64,000 bases of DNA from Corynebacterium kroppenstedtii (GTDB taxonomy: Bacteria > Actinomycetota > Actinomycetes > Mycobacteriales > Mycobacteriaceae), in the NCBI RefSeq assembly GCF_016894245.1, contig NZ_CP069792.1:1426001-1490000 (forward strand), in the 5' to 3' direction. Below, piece after piece: positions 18,133 through 27,584 of this stretch. Every line of letters begins with the position of its first letter. Positions within the stretch are counted from its first letter, which is position 1. The notes under the pieces are model-generated. The model did not search any database, was not told where the DNA came from, and saw only the letters and a program-made list of their open reading frames with translations. The position numbers and the translations under genes are program-made.

Positions 18133-19920
18133 CTAAGCGGTGCGTCCGGTGTGGCGTCGAGCACTAAGCCCCGTCATGATCATTTGTGTGGCCAGAATGG
18201 CGCCGACCCCTTCACCGCACCGGAAACGAAGAGCAAGCAAAGGCTCCAACCCCAAGTGCGTAATGACAGTGCGATGAGCTTTTTCCCGGCTCACATGAGC
18301 CGCGACCAGATGCGATTGGACCGCGGGATTAATCTGCACCGCAGCCAACGCGGCCACAGAAATGGCGAGTCCATCGAGGACGACGACGTGGTTATTGTCC
18401 AACGCCCCCAAGCACAATCCCGTCGTGACCGCGAACTCAGGACCACCGAACTCAGCAAGAGCATCAATCGGGGAGGAAGGATGAACGCGCGATAAAGCTT
18501 GCCGGGCCACCTCACGTTTCCGCTCCATCATGGAAGTATCGGAGTGGGCGCCAATGCCGACGGCATCGTTCACATCAAGCCCGGTGAAATGCGCTGCCAC
18601 AATGGAGGCAGGAGTGGTGTTCCCGATTCCAACCTCACCGACGGCAAACAGCGTGGGTTCAGTGAATTCGCCGGCTAGTTTCCGGCCATAGTCAACAAAC
18701 GCGCGGGTATCCGCAGCGGATAGGGCCGGGGCTGTAGCGATATCCCCACGCGCATCGTGAGCGTGGACATAACGAATAGGATGGGCACAATCGTTGCGTC
18801 CTTCGCGACATTTACGGTTCCGCTGGTCACCGTGGCTTGAATCGCCCTCAATACCCGCGTCAATAAGAAGCGACGGGATTCCTGCCCCAGCTGCCGTCGT
18901 CACACCCAGGCTTTCTCCAACGGCTGACGCGTCCATAATTTCCCGCGTGACGGACGGCGAAAATGATGAGACACCATGCGCTGTCACGGGATGGTCAGCC
19001 CCGATAAGAATGTGCTGGGCGTTATGTATATCACCGACCGCGGCAACTTTGTCCATGGTCGTATCCAGGATGCCCAGCGAACCGGGAGGGGTGAGAAGCC
19101 GGTCGGAAGAATCGTGAGCTGCGACAACATGCGCCTGATCTGGCATATGGCCGTCATCGGGCGTCGCGATCGCATTTGCTGGTGACTCGGCTCCGTCGCG
19201 CCACCCATTCCGCATAATGAGGTTCTCAACGGGAAGTTTCTTGGACCACGCACGCCGCTCGAGCCCAGGCGACGGCGGGCGCTCGTCCGGCCACCCCATG
19301 CACATCCACCCCAGCGTTTCAACCCCCTCGGGCAGATGCAGCAGCTCGGCCAGGTCATCGGGGCGGAATAGTGTCACCCACCCCATACCGAGCCCATAGG
19401 CCCTCGCGGTCAACCACATGTTCTCGATGGCTGCCGCGCAACTCCACAGGTCGGTATCAACAAAAGTGTTGCGCCCCAAGACCCCGGACGCTGGGGTTCG
19501 CCGATCACAGGCGACCACAATTCCCAGCGGTGCCTCCTTAATCCCGTCGAGTTGCAGGTCAAGCAGCCGCTGTTTCCTATCGGGTGTCAGCAGCTCGGCT
19601 TGTTTTAGCTTTTCGACGTCGGCCAGCATGGCGGCTTTATCGCGAAGAGCGGGATCATCGACGATGATGAACCGCCATGGCTGGCTATGTCCGACGCTAG
19701 GTGCAGCATGGCCAGCGTCGATGACAGTTCGGACAAGGTGGTCAGGCACCGGTTCTGAGCGGTAGCGGCGTATATCGCGTCGTGCTCCAATAACGCGGTC
19801 CAACGCAGCGCGCACGTCCTCTGGCAACGCCCATCCGTCTGGTTTTTCAGCGCGCTCGGTGGCTGAGGTTGTATCGCCTATGACGGGGGTCGGGCGCTCC
19901 CATCGACGGTCGTTATTCAT
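18133..19920 (-). CDS. BluB-CobT fusion: DMB synthase plus DMB phosphoribosyltransferase
   Basis: One 595-residue chain with two consecutive steps of cobamide lower-ligand assembly. Residues 1 to about 225 are BluB, the flavin-destroying enzyme that makes 5,6-dimethylbenzimidazole from FMNH2: RDIRRYRSEPVP, SVGHSQPWRF and GLGMGWVTLF. Residues about 250-595 are CobT, which joins the base to nicotinate mononucleotide: LLTPPGSLG (about 275), EVGIGNTTPAS (about 424) and the catalytic Glu in CGEGVGAIL (about 566). CobT has an insertion at about 363-388 with spaced Cys and His (SHGDQRNRKC, NDCAH). No B12 riboswitch is possible in the 53-base gap upstream and no other cobalamin gene is nearby, so the rest of the pathway or corrinoid salvage must lie elsewhere. 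Confidence 0.92.
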   Translation of the reverse strand: MNNDRRWERPTPVIGDTTSATERAEKPDGWALPEDVRAALDRVIGARRDIRRYRSEPVPDHLVRTVIDAGHAAPSVGHSQPWRFIIVDDPALRDKAAMLADVEKLKQAELLTPDRKQRLLDLQLDGIKEAPLGIVVACDRRTPASGVLGRNTFVDTDLWSCAAAIENMWLTARAYGLGMGWVTLFRPDDLAELLHLPEGVETLGWMCMGWPDERPPSPGLERRAWSKKLPVENLIMRNGWRDGAESPANAIATPDDGHMPDQAHVVAAHDSSDRLLTPPGSLGILDTTMDKVAAVGDIHNAQHILIGADHPVTAHGVSSFSPSVTREIMDASAVGESLGVTTAAGAGIPSLLIDAGIEGDSSHGDQRNRKCREGRNDCAHPIRYVHAHDARGDIATAPALSAADTRAFVDYGRKLAGEFTEPTLFAVGEVGIGNTTPASIVAAHFTGLDVNDAVGIGAHSDTSMMERKREVARQALSRVHPSSPIDALAEFGGPEFAVTTGLCLGALDNNHVVVLDGLAISVAALAAVQINPAVQSHLVAAHVSREKAHRTVITHLGLEPLLALRFRCGEGVGAILATQMIMTGLSARRHTGRTA

Positions 19921-19973
19921 GTGCTGCTTGTCTTCCGCTGTGAATATCTAGTGTGAGTATGTCGTGCGAGTGT

Positions 19974-21632
19974 CTATTTGTCGTCGTCGCCGGACCCATC
20001 GGTGTTGTCTTCATCACCGCCACTCGAGCCCTTCCCGCGGGTAGAACCATCCTCGTCTGCATCATCGCCATCACTAGGTGTGTTACCGGACTGTTCATTG
20101 AGTTCACGCTCTAATTTTTCAATTTCGCTAATAGGGTTGAACTCGTCGTCGTCCGATTCTCCCAGAATGCCGTCGATGAATTCGGCCGGATGGGCGATAT
20201 CGTCAGCCGTGGGAAGGAAATCGGGGTGGTCCCACACATGGTCACGTCGATCAATACCCACCGCAACAGTGAGCCGCCGCCACAGTTCTGCCGCTTCGTC
20301 GGCGTGGCTAGCAGAGAAGTCCAGTCCGGTGTTCCCCGCCATGTTTTCCAATCCGGGTTTCATCGCGCGCCGGGCTGACCAGGATTTTTGGATTGACTCC
20401 ATGACCGGGATGCGGTCGAAGAGAGCGTCGGCAAGAACGTTGTCCACCCAGCCTTCAACGAGGGACAGCATGGTGTCTAACTGGATGCCCGCGTGCTCAT
20501 TCGAGGCGACAATTTGGGGCGAGAGATCCATGTTTTGAATCTGCTGGAACATGTCTTGCATCCGCGATGGGTCCGAGAGTGCCTCGGGGTCAATGGACCG
20601 GGAGGCTTCTTCCATCGCGGACGTATCCAGCGACAGTCCACGTGAATACGTTTCGACGGCGAGAAGCAGACGCTCTTCGAGCCACGGAACGTAGGCGAAT
20701 AGTCGCTGGTGGGCTAGTTCCCGTGCGCACAGGTAAATAAGCACCTCACGCTTGGGTTTGTTAAATTCCTCGGCAAGAGTGCTCAGCTGGCCAGTGAGCA
20801 GTGCGCTGCCATGCTTCTCATCTAAGGAGAACCCCCACTCGGAGACGCTCGTGACAGAGGTGGCAATATCCCCCAAGATGCGTCCCAGTTGCATCCCCAT
20901 GTTCATGCCACCGACCTGGGCTAACATGCCGAGCAGCGAACCAGCCATCTGCTTCGCTTCTTCGGGGAGGGCATCCTTTTGTGCTTCATTAAGGCTTTCT
21001 GCCACAGGATTTATAAAGCGCTTCCAGGTGGGGAGCGTGCGGGACAGCCACTCCGACGGATCCCATACTTCAGGGATTTTTCCGTTGCTCGGCAGGATCG
21101 TCGCATTGCTGAGCCACAATTCAACCAGGCTCGTGGAATCTTCGACAGCCTTCTGATCAGACTGTCGGACAGGTGCCGGATTGGATTGCTTAATGGTCTG
21201 GCGGGCAATCTTATCGGCCATCGCAAAATTGATGGGGCCTTTGGCATCAGGGGAGTTCATCGAAGACCCCATCCCAGACAGCATCGTCCCGAACTGGCTA
21301 AGAATGTCACCTAAACCGCCCTGACCAGAGGATCCACTTACAGCGAAACCGCCGGGAAATGCGCTAAAACCGGGTATATCGCCACCCGAGCCACCACCCA
21401 TATTGAAGAATGCCTCAAAGGGGTTACCGCTGCCACCAGGGGAGTTGCCGCCATCATTGCCTTCGTGGCGTTCATTGCCGCTATCCCCGCGACCACTGTT
21501 TCCGCTAGAAGGATTGCCCTGGCCGCTATCGCCGTTCTGGTTATTGTTGTTCTTGTCGCTGTGGTCGTTACCGTCGTTACCGTCGTTGTTGTCGTTATTG
21601 TTCGAAGAAAAACCGAAACCGTGGTTACTCAT
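19974..21632 (-). CDS. DUF2342 zinc-dependent metalloprotease-like protein
   Basis: About 552 residues, homologous to Rv3195. The N-terminus is extremely rich in Asn, Asp, Gly and Ser (NNNDNNDGNDGNDHSDKNNN type) and the C-terminus is acidic and Gly-rich, so both ends are probably disordered. The core has the family motif ARELAHQRLFAYVPWLEER at about residue 300 (RExAHxRL, a variant zinc-type helix) and HVWDHPDFLPTADDI. Some databases call the family coenzyme F420 biosynthesis-associated, but that is by context only. Start at the ATG at 21632 (MSNHGFGFS); the frame extends upstream but overlaps the divergent gene's control region. Confidence 0.85.
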   Translation of the reverse strand: MSNHGFGFSSNNNDNNDGNDGNDHSDKNNNNQNGDSGQGNPSSGNSGRGDSGNERHEGNDGGNSPGGSGNPFEAFFNMGGGSGGDIPGFSAFPGGFAVSGSSGQGGLGDILSQFGTMLSGMGSSMNSPDAKGPINFAMADKIARQTIKQSNPAPVRQSDQKAVEDSTSLVELWLSNATILPSNGKIPEVWDPSEWLSRTLPTWKRFINPVAESLNEAQKDALPEEAKQMAGSLLGMLAQVGGMNMGMQLGRILGDIATSVTSVSEWGFSLDEKHGSALLTGQLSTLAEEFNKPKREVLIYLCARELAHQRLFAYVPWLEERLLLAVETYSRGLSLDTSAMEEASRSIDPEALSDPSRMQDMFQQIQNMDLSPQIVASNEHAGIQLDTMLSLVEGWVDNVLADALFDRIPVMESIQKSWSARRAMKPGLENMAGNTGLDFSASHADEAAELWRRLTVAVGIDRRDHVWDHPDFLPTADDIAHPAEFIDGILGESDDDEFNPISEIEKLERELNEQSGNTPSDGDDADEDGSTRGKGSSGGDEDNTDGSGDDDK

Positions 21633-21729
21633 ACCCTCTACGGTACCGGCTTTGGAAAGCATCTCTCCACATGCTAATAGCGAACGGCCGTCGTCGTTGC
21701 TGGTGCGGCATCCGGTACGCTTGATCGCT

Positions 21730-22773
21730 GTGAGTCTGCGCAACAAGACAATTATTCTCGGTGCAATTCCCGTGGTTGCGTCTGCTGTTGCACTGAGTTT
21801 GACGGAAATCCCCGGCACCTCGATTGATCTTTCTGTGCCCTATGCTGCAGAAGGTCCTGGTCCGACATTTAATACGCTGGGCACAACGGGCGGTAAGAGT
21901 GTCGTCGACATTTCGGGAACAAAAACCTATCCGACGTCCGGCCATTTGAATATGACCACGGTGTCTGTTCGTCATGGCATGTCGCTGCCACAGGCGATTA
22001 CTCGGTGGGCAACAACGAACGACACACTGGTTCCGATTGAGCAGATTTTCCCCTCCAATCAGTCGCCGGAGGAAGTGAATAAGGAAAATCAGGCCGCGTT
22101 TGCGTCGTCGGAAAATAATGCGACGTCCGCAGCGATGAAGTACCTTCATCGACCGATGGCGGTCACGGTGATGTCCCAGCCCGAGGGGTCCGATCAGATC
22201 CATAAGGGGGACATCATTGAGGGGATCGATGGCAAGAAAATCGACCAGCCACAGGATCTGGTCAAGGTTGTACGTGACCATAAAGTGGGAGATCAGGTCA
22301 CCCTTCAGGTTCAGCGTGACGGCAAATCCGAGGACGTCTCCGTTCCCGTGCGACAAGGGGAGTCTGATGACACTCCGATTTTGGGCATCACCATCAAACA
22401 AGAGCCTGCCGACGGGACGACGATCGACTACCACCTGGACGACATTGGTGGCCCATCAGCGGGGCTGATGTTTACTTTGGCGGTCGTCGACAAGCTGACC
22501 CCCGACAACCTTACCGATGGAAAATTCATCGCAGGGACGGGCACGATCGACGCGAACGGTGACGTTGGGCCGATCGGTGGAGTCTCCCACAAGATTGACG
22601 CTGCGAAGAAGGCGGGGGCGACGATGTTTATGACTCCGTCCGATAACTGTACGGAGGCGCTGTCGGGTGACCATGATGGCGTTGTGCTGGCGAAGGTCAA
22701 TAACCTTTCCGACGCTGTTGCCGCGTTGAAAGAGGTCAAGGCGGGCAAGAAGCCGAAGAGCTGTTCGGAGTAA
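21730..22773 (+). CDS. PDZ-domain Lon-type serine protease, membrane-anchored
   Basis: About 348 residues, homologous to Rv3194c. An N-terminal membrane anchor (GAIPVVASAVALSL) precedes a family-specific region with the hallmark GPGPTFNTLG, then a PDZ domain (HKGDIIEGIDGKKI, about residues 150-215) and a Lon proteolytic domain with the Ser in GGPSAGLMFTLAVVDKL and the Lys in GGVSHKIDAAKKAGA, forming the Ser-Lys dyad. Acts on the outer face of the membrane; substrate unknown. The GTG at 21730 is chosen for the short basic N-terminus before the anchor; the open frame extends to 21403 across the divergent gene but is not credible there. Confidence 0.88.
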   Translation: MSLRNKTIILGAIPVVASAVALSLTEIPGTSIDLSVPYAAEGPGPTFNTLGTTGGKSVVDISGTKTYPTSGHLNMTTVSVRHGMSLPQAITRWATTNDTLVPIEQIFPSNQSPEEVNKENQAAFASSENNATSAAMKYLHRPMAVTVMSQPEGSDQIHKGDIIEGIDGKKIDQPQDLVKVVRDHKVGDQVTLQVQRDGKSEDVSVPVRQGESDDTPILGITIKQEPADGTTIDYHLDDIGGPSAGLMFTLAVVDKLTPDNLTDGKFIAGTGTIDANGDVGPIGGVSHKIDAAKKAGATMFMTPSDNCTEALSGDHDGVVLAKVNNLSDAVAALKEVKAGKKPKSCSE

Positions 22774-23248
22774 CGGATCGCGGTGTTGGCAATCGGCGTG
22801 TCCTGTGGCAAGCAGTTGGCGATCGTTAGTGATCAGAGGAAAATGTACAACGCCCGCTCTCTCAGGATGTCGTGTGCCGCCATAATGCTGTGTGATCGTG
22901 GAGAGATGGGGGTTATCATGCGGAAAGAAGGCTTTCGTACTGGATGCTAAGTTTCTACAAATGCGTACGGTACATCCATGAAACGTCATGGCGTGGCCGA
23001 GTACATTTGTGGTCGAGCAGCAGTATTCAACCCCGGTGGCGAGTCGCGATGCGGGAGACATGTCGAGTGGCACAATTTTGGATGGTGCTGGAAGGACATG
23101 GTGGGAATAGAGTGGCATGTATCGTTTGCCAAACCCCCAATGAGTACGCTTATATCTTTATAGCTAAATTGGTCTAGTCAGATCTGAAGAGCTGTGGAGT
23201 CAGGGTTGCCCCGTGATTCACAGTTTCGTCTTATACGAAGGAGTTAAC
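22774..23248. other. 475-base intergenic region with a weak promoter candidate
   Basis: No convincing gene on either strand. It lies between the PDZ-Lon gene and the ATPase/YhgE pair. The best promoter candidate for that pair is TTGCCA at 23126 with TTATAT at 23150, a spacing of 18. Several short frames exist but lack family character. The stretch may hold unrecognised operators. Confidence 0.35.
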
Positions 23249-24199
23249 GTGCGAGAGCGTCAATCTGACGGAAGCCAGCCCATCAAAGGCGTGGGTAAAT
23301 TTGCCGCGACGTCAGCTCGAACACACAGAAAATCTCATGCTGACGGCGAAAGTGCTCCAGCAGTGGTCGCCGAAGATATCGCGCTGTCAGCTGCCGAAGG
23401 CCGAGTATTTGGGCATCTTAATTTCACCGTGCCCGGTAGCGGGTTGACTATTCTTTCCGGCCGCGGAGGATCAGGCCGAACATCACTAGCGTTGAGTATT
23501 TCTGGGCGGATGAAGTTGGACGCTGGTACGTTGACCGTGCTTGGGGAGCGAAAGCCTAACAAAATTAATAAAATGGTGGCAATTGCCGGGGTCGATGAGA
23601 TCGATGGCCTGGATGGCGATGTTCGTCTCCGAACGGTGTTGACTGAGCATAAGAGTTGGTCACACCCATGGATAGTGTGGACGAAGCCCGCTGATCAGGA
23701 ATACTATGAATCGTTGTGCGGGGATGTCTTCGGCGACCGAGCCTTACCGTCATTAGACTCTTATGTCGCTGAATTGACCAGCCTGGACAACATATTGATC
23801 AGAATTTCTCTTGCGCTGGCTCCGGCAAATTCCGAAGAAATCGGACTATTGGTCATGGATGATCTCGAGCAAGTTCGAGAGTATGACTTGCGCCTTGTTC
23901 TCATTCATGTTCTCTCGAGATTAGCTCAACGAATGCCAGTGATCGTGAATACGGTCAATCCGATTCCAGATTCACTCATGCCAGATCACACGTTGATTGA
24001 ACTCTTTAATACGGATAATAACAGCGTTGTTCCAATAGTTGAGGAGTTACCCCCGGGGGTTCTGCAAGACAGAAACACTGCCCGTTCCACTGATTCTGTA
24101 TCCGTTAATCCATCCCCTGATACCCAGGACGATATAAATAATAACGAGACTGCCAGGTTTGATGCGGTAGCCGCTGGATCCGATGAGGAGACACTTTAA
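23249..24199 (+). CDS. Degenerate ABC-type ATPase partner of the YhgE protein
   Basis: About 316 residues with an ABC-like nucleotide-binding fold. Walker A reads SGRGGSGRTSL, with Arg in place of the invariant Lys, the Walker B region reads LLVMDDLEQ, and no LSGGQ signature is recognisable (the matching region reads VAELTSLDNILIRISLAL). It may bind nucleotide without normal hydrolysis. The C-terminal 60 residues are polar and acidic. The GTG at 23249 follows AAGGAG at 23238-23243. Its stop overlaps the next start as TAATG, so the two proteins are translationally coupled and probably form a complex at the membrane. Confidence 0.72.
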   Translation: MRERQSDGSQPIKGVGKFAATSARTHRKSHADGESAPAVVAEDIALSAAEGRVFGHLNFTVPGSGLTILSGRGGSGRTSLALSISGRMKLDAGTLTVLGERKPNKINKMVAIAGVDEIDGLDGDVRLRTVLTEHKSWSHPWIVWTKPADQEYYESLCGDVFGDRALPSLDSYVAELTSLDNILIRISLALAPANSEEIGLLVMDDLEQVREYDLRLVLIHVLSRLAQRMPVIVNTVNPIPDSLMPDHTLIELFNTDNNSVVPIVEELPPGVLQDRNTARSTDSVSVNPSPDTQDDINNNETARFDAVAAGSDEETL

Positions 24200-26640
24200 T
24201 GATTTCTGGTTTGAATTTGGGCTCAGAGCTCCGCCGTTTTCGTCGTTCCAAATTGGGGCGTCTGGCAGTTGGTGCCATTATCTTTATTCCTCTTCTTTAT
24301 TCCTGCCTTTATTTGTGGGCTTTTTGGAACCCTTTTGGGCACGTGGAGAAGCTTCCTGTTGCATTCGTTAACGACGATAAAGGTGCGAATGTTCAGGGAA
24401 AGGAGTTACGTGCAGGTGACCAGATTTCCGATAAGTTAAAAGACGATAAGCGCATTGACTTTGACTTTGTCAGTAATGATAAGGCCACGAAGGGGGTTGA
24501 AGACGGAGACTATTACTTTATGGTCCGTCTTACGCCGGACTTTTCTAAAGCAGTCGCATCCCCCAGTGGTACAAAAGCTGAGCAGGCCGTTATTCAAACT
24601 AACTACAACACGACTAACGGCTACCTGGCAACGCTGATCGGACAGAACACCATGCGTGAAATGGTGCCCGTGATTTCATCAACCCTCGGAGAACAGGTTG
24701 TAGGAAAAGTTTTGGTCAGTATGCAAGAAGCTGGTGCGGGGATTGGTCAGGCCGCTGACGCTGCTGACAAGTTGCAGGATGGATCTAATCAAGTTGGGGA
24801 CAAACTGGGAGATCTTAAGGATGGAGCTGATCAACTAGATTCTGGTCTCGGCAACGCGCATGATGGCGCGAACCAATTAGCGTCAGGTGCAACAAAAGTG
24901 AATAGCGGGGCAAATGATCTTTCCCAAGGGGCATCGACGCTGCACGACAAGTTGGCTGAGGCTAGCACAGGAGTGAACACTCTTTCGGAAAAGATGGGTG
25001 AGGCCAAAGCAGGCTCAGATAAGATTCACGACGGAATTGGTCAGGTTGATCAAAAACTCGGTGAGGTTTCTGAGGGATCAGCTAAAGTTGCGGCGGGTGC
25101 AGACCAGATAAAGGCCCAGGTCCAGCAAAGTACTGCGCCGTTGGCAGGGATCGATGCAAAAATGGGGCAGCTCACTGGTGGCCTCGATCAGCTCGGTACC
25201 GTCGCAACGCAAGTCAACGGTGGCGTTCAGCAAATTAACGGTATCGCCCAGCAAGCGTCGAAGGCCCAAACTGGTCAGTCAGACAAAGTTAGGGCTATCG
25301 CTAGTCAGCTGCATAAATCGTCAGATCCTACAGCACAGAACGTTGCGAACCAGCTTGACGGGCTCGCGGTGCAAATTGACTCGCAGGGGTTAGGTAAGAA
25401 TTCAGAAAACCTCGCCAAAGTTAACCAGCTTTCTCAGGGGACGTCTGCGCTGGCTTATCAGCTTAACGATCCTTCTGCTGAGTTCCGTGGTGGGATTAAC
25501 CAGCTTGCTAATGGTGCAGGACCAATTCAGAGTAAAATTAATGAGCTCAACACGGGGCTTGACCAGTTAAGTGAAGGCGCTAACACTGTGGCATCAGGGT
25601 CAAGTCAGCTGCGTAAGGAGGGCACAACACCCCTTGTTAACGCTTCGGGTCAGTTAAGTTCCGGTTTGGGACAGTTGGATTCTGGTGCCCAGACTCTTAA
25701 GGCAGGAATGCCCCAGGCTGTTCAAGGATCTGCGAAACTAGCCGATGGGGGTAAGCAACTGGCTGCTGGCACGAATCGGCTTAAAGATGGTGCTACTCAA
25801 TTGTCAAGCGGCACTACCCGGCTTCAACAGGGAGCGCATAAGCTTTCCGATGGTGCCGGCAAGTTACAGGATGGCTCAGGTAAGATTTCCACCGGCTTGG
25901 GTGAATTGAAGGACAAGTTGGGCGATGGGGCTAAGAAGGTTCCCTCATGGACGACACCTCAGCGTGAGGCGTCAGCGCGCGTCATGTCTGATCCTGCAAA
26001 GTTGTCAGCAAAGGATTTTTCAGGGGATCAAGTCTTCGGTTCCGGCCTAGCTCCGTTCTTCTTCTCATTAGCAATGTTCATCGGTGGCCTCATTACATTC
26101 TTATTGCTCCGGCCACTTCAGAACCGGGCCGTAGCATCGGGTGTTGCCCCCTTGCGCGCGGCGCTTGATGGCCTATGGCCGGCCAGCATCATCGCTATCC
26201 TTCAAGCGACGATGATTATTGTGGTCACGCTAACTCTAGTGGGAATGGATGTGGCACACCCGTGGGCACTATGGATCTTCTCAATCGGCGTTTCCATTGT
26301 GTTCGCTGCTATTAACCAAATGTTGAACGTCGCATTGGGGCCTGGGCCCGGTAAGGTTGCAGCGATGGCGTTGCTGATGTTGCAGATTCTTTCGTCAAAC
26401 GGGCTCTACCCTGTTGAGACGGAGCCTAAACTTTTCCAGTGGCTACACCCAGTTAACCCCTGGACTTACTCAGTGAACGGGTTCCGCCAATTGATGTACG
26501 GCAACATTGATCAGCGTCTGCCTCAATCAATACTGGCGCTTATCATCATTGGTGCCATTTGTATTGGCATCACCGCGCTGTGTGCCTACCGTGACCGGAA
26601 GTGGACGGTGGAGCGGTTACACCCCGCGATCGATATTTAG
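24199..26640 (+). CDS. YhgE/Pip-domain membrane protein (ABC-2-like exporter)
   Basis: 813 residues. One N-terminal membrane segment (about residues 21-42), a large extracytoplasmic region and a C-terminal block of about five segments from residue 612 that resembles ABC-2 permeases. Between about 180 and 590 lies a long run of heptad-like repeats of the form LxxGaxqLxxG (for example LKDGADQLDSGL and LASGATKVNSGA), typical of YhgE/Pip and EsaA-type proteins and probably a long coiled coil. YhgE/Pip relatives serve as phage receptor (Pip), in secretion or in transport; the substrate here is unknown. The overlap with the ATPase gene and the terminator just after it mark a two-gene operon. Confidence 0.85.
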   Translation: MISGLNLGSELRRFRRSKLGRLAVGAIIFIPLLYSCLYLWAFWNPFGHVEKLPVAFVNDDKGANVQGKELRAGDQISDKLKDDKRIDFDFVSNDKATKGVEDGDYYFMVRLTPDFSKAVASPSGTKAEQAVIQTNYNTTNGYLATLIGQNTMREMVPVISSTLGEQVVGKVLVSMQEAGAGIGQAADAADKLQDGSNQVGDKLGDLKDGADQLDSGLGNAHDGANQLASGATKVNSGANDLSQGASTLHDKLAEASTGVNTLSEKMGEAKAGSDKIHDGIGQVDQKLGEVSEGSAKVAAGADQIKAQVQQSTAPLAGIDAKMGQLTGGLDQLGTVATQVNGGVQQINGIAQQASKAQTGQSDKVRAIASQLHKSSDPTAQNVANQLDGLAVQIDSQGLGKNSENLAKVNQLSQGTSALAYQLNDPSAEFRGGINQLANGAGPIQSKINELNTGLDQLSEGANTVASGSSQLRKEGTTPLVNASGQLSSGLGQLDSGAQTLKAGMPQAVQGSAKLADGGKQLAAGTNRLKDGATQLSSGTTRLQQGAHKLSDGAGKLQDGSGKISTGLGELKDKLGDGAKKVPSWTTPQREASARVMSDPAKLSAKDFSGDQVFGSGLAPFFFSLAMFIGGLITFLLLRPLQNRAVASGVAPLRAALDGLWPASIIAILQATMIIVVTLTLVGMDVAHPWALWIFSIGVSIVFAAINQMLNVALGPGPGKVAAMALLMLQILSSNGLYPVETEPKLFQWLHPVNPWTYSVNGFRQLMYGNIDQRLPQSILALIIIGAICIGITALCAYRDRKWTVERLHPAIDI

Positions 26641-26652
26641 TGTGCTGATGCC

Positions 26653-26689
26653 AGAGCGCCCCAGCTGTATAGCCGGGGCGCTCTTTTTA
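26653..26689 (+). terminator. Rho-independent terminator after the YhgE gene
   Basis: A perfect ten-base stem (AGAGCGCCCC with GGGGCGCTCT) and a twelve-base loop, followed by a T run. Confidence 0.9.
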
Positions 26690-26769
26690 GGTTTGGTAGC
26701 TACTGCTTAGTTACTACTCGGTGTCATCAGTTGGGATGTAATACGGGCAACCAACAGGGGAGTAAGGCT

Positions 26770-27438
26770 CTAGTAGTCCGAGTCAGTCGTGAAGGAGGCG
26801 TTATCGACGGGCGTCTCGTCACTGTCTTCGACAGGCTCAAACGTCGAACGCAGGAGCTCAACAATCTCGGGAGCGATATCGGGACCTCCAAGGAGTTCGA
26901 TGTTGTCTTGACCGAACGCGCCGGCTGCATCCAATTCTTCTTCGGTAGGCCGTAGCTGAAGCAAGGTAAGGTCGGGCCCGCCGTTAATCATCCCGCTAAA
27001 TAGCCGAGCTTTGCGAGGACGTGAACCTGGCTCCGCGGCATTCGTGAACATAATTTCGTGGGCCAGGATCGCGCCAGCCACGGTTGGCGGCCAGGCGGTC
27101 CGGGCGACGTAATCGTGAAGCTCGTCTCCGGAGCCGATCTCCGGTAGGTCTTGGACAACGAGCGTTAAATTTTGTTCCTCCTCCTCATTAATGAGGTTTC
27201 CCGTTTCTCGGGCAATAATTGTCCCCGGAACTAAGCCAAACAATGTTGGGGGCTGATCCCACCCTTCGGCGTGAATAAAGTCAACAGCTTCACGCATCGC
27301 TCGTTCTAGGAGCTGCTGTGTGGTGGGTTGGTGCCGGGTGAAATGCGAAGTATGAGTTGAAGATCGCGTCGTATTGGGTGATGTAGCAGGCGTTGATGAC
27401 GAGTCTGATGACGAGGAAAAAGGACTAAATTCGGACAT
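26770..27438 (-). CDS. PPA1309 family conserved protein
   Basis: About 222 residues, soluble. A Ser/Thr-rich N-terminus precedes a conserved core with LERAMREAVDFIHAEGWDQPP, LFGLVPGTIIA and AWPPTVAGAILAHEIM, seen in the PPA1309 family next to UPF0182 genes in Actinobacteria. The C-terminus is acidic. Function unknown. In-frame ATGs lie at 27474, 27453 and 27438 and none has a clear ribosome site; the last is chosen as closest to the expected length. Divergent from the UPF0182 gene with a shared control region. Confidence 0.75.
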   Translation of the reverse strand: MSEFSPFSSSSDSSSTPATSPNTTRSSTHTSHFTRHQPTTQQLLERAMREAVDFIHAEGWDQPPTLFGLVPGTIIARETGNLINEEEEQNLTLVVQDLPEIGSGDELHDYVARTAWPPTVAGAILAHEIMFTNAAEPGSRPRKARLFSGMINGGPDLTLLQLRPTEEELDAAGAFGQDNIELLGGPDIAPEIVELLRSTFEPVEDSDETPVDNASFTTDSDY

Positions 27439-27584
27439 ATAGAAAGTATTCATGCCGTGCCGGTTGGCTTGCAAGAAACACTCTTGTCGGACTTAGGCGT
27501 ACGTCGAGCTCCTAGGTTATCGACGCCGGCCCAGGTTCAAGTACAGTGAACAGCAATGACCCTCTGATTAGGAGAAGCGAAAAG

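Noticed and set aside
19921..19973. Cobalamin riboswitch upstream of BluB-CobT
   Set aside because: Only 53 bases separate it from the next gene's end and no B12-box is visible.
21403..21729. N-terminal extension of the PDZ-Lon protease frame
   Set aside because: Overlaps the low-complexity start of the divergent DUF2342 gene; the Pro/Leu-rich translation is its antisense.
22944..23177. 77-codon frame in the gap before the ATPase gene
   Set aside because: No ribosome site and no family character.
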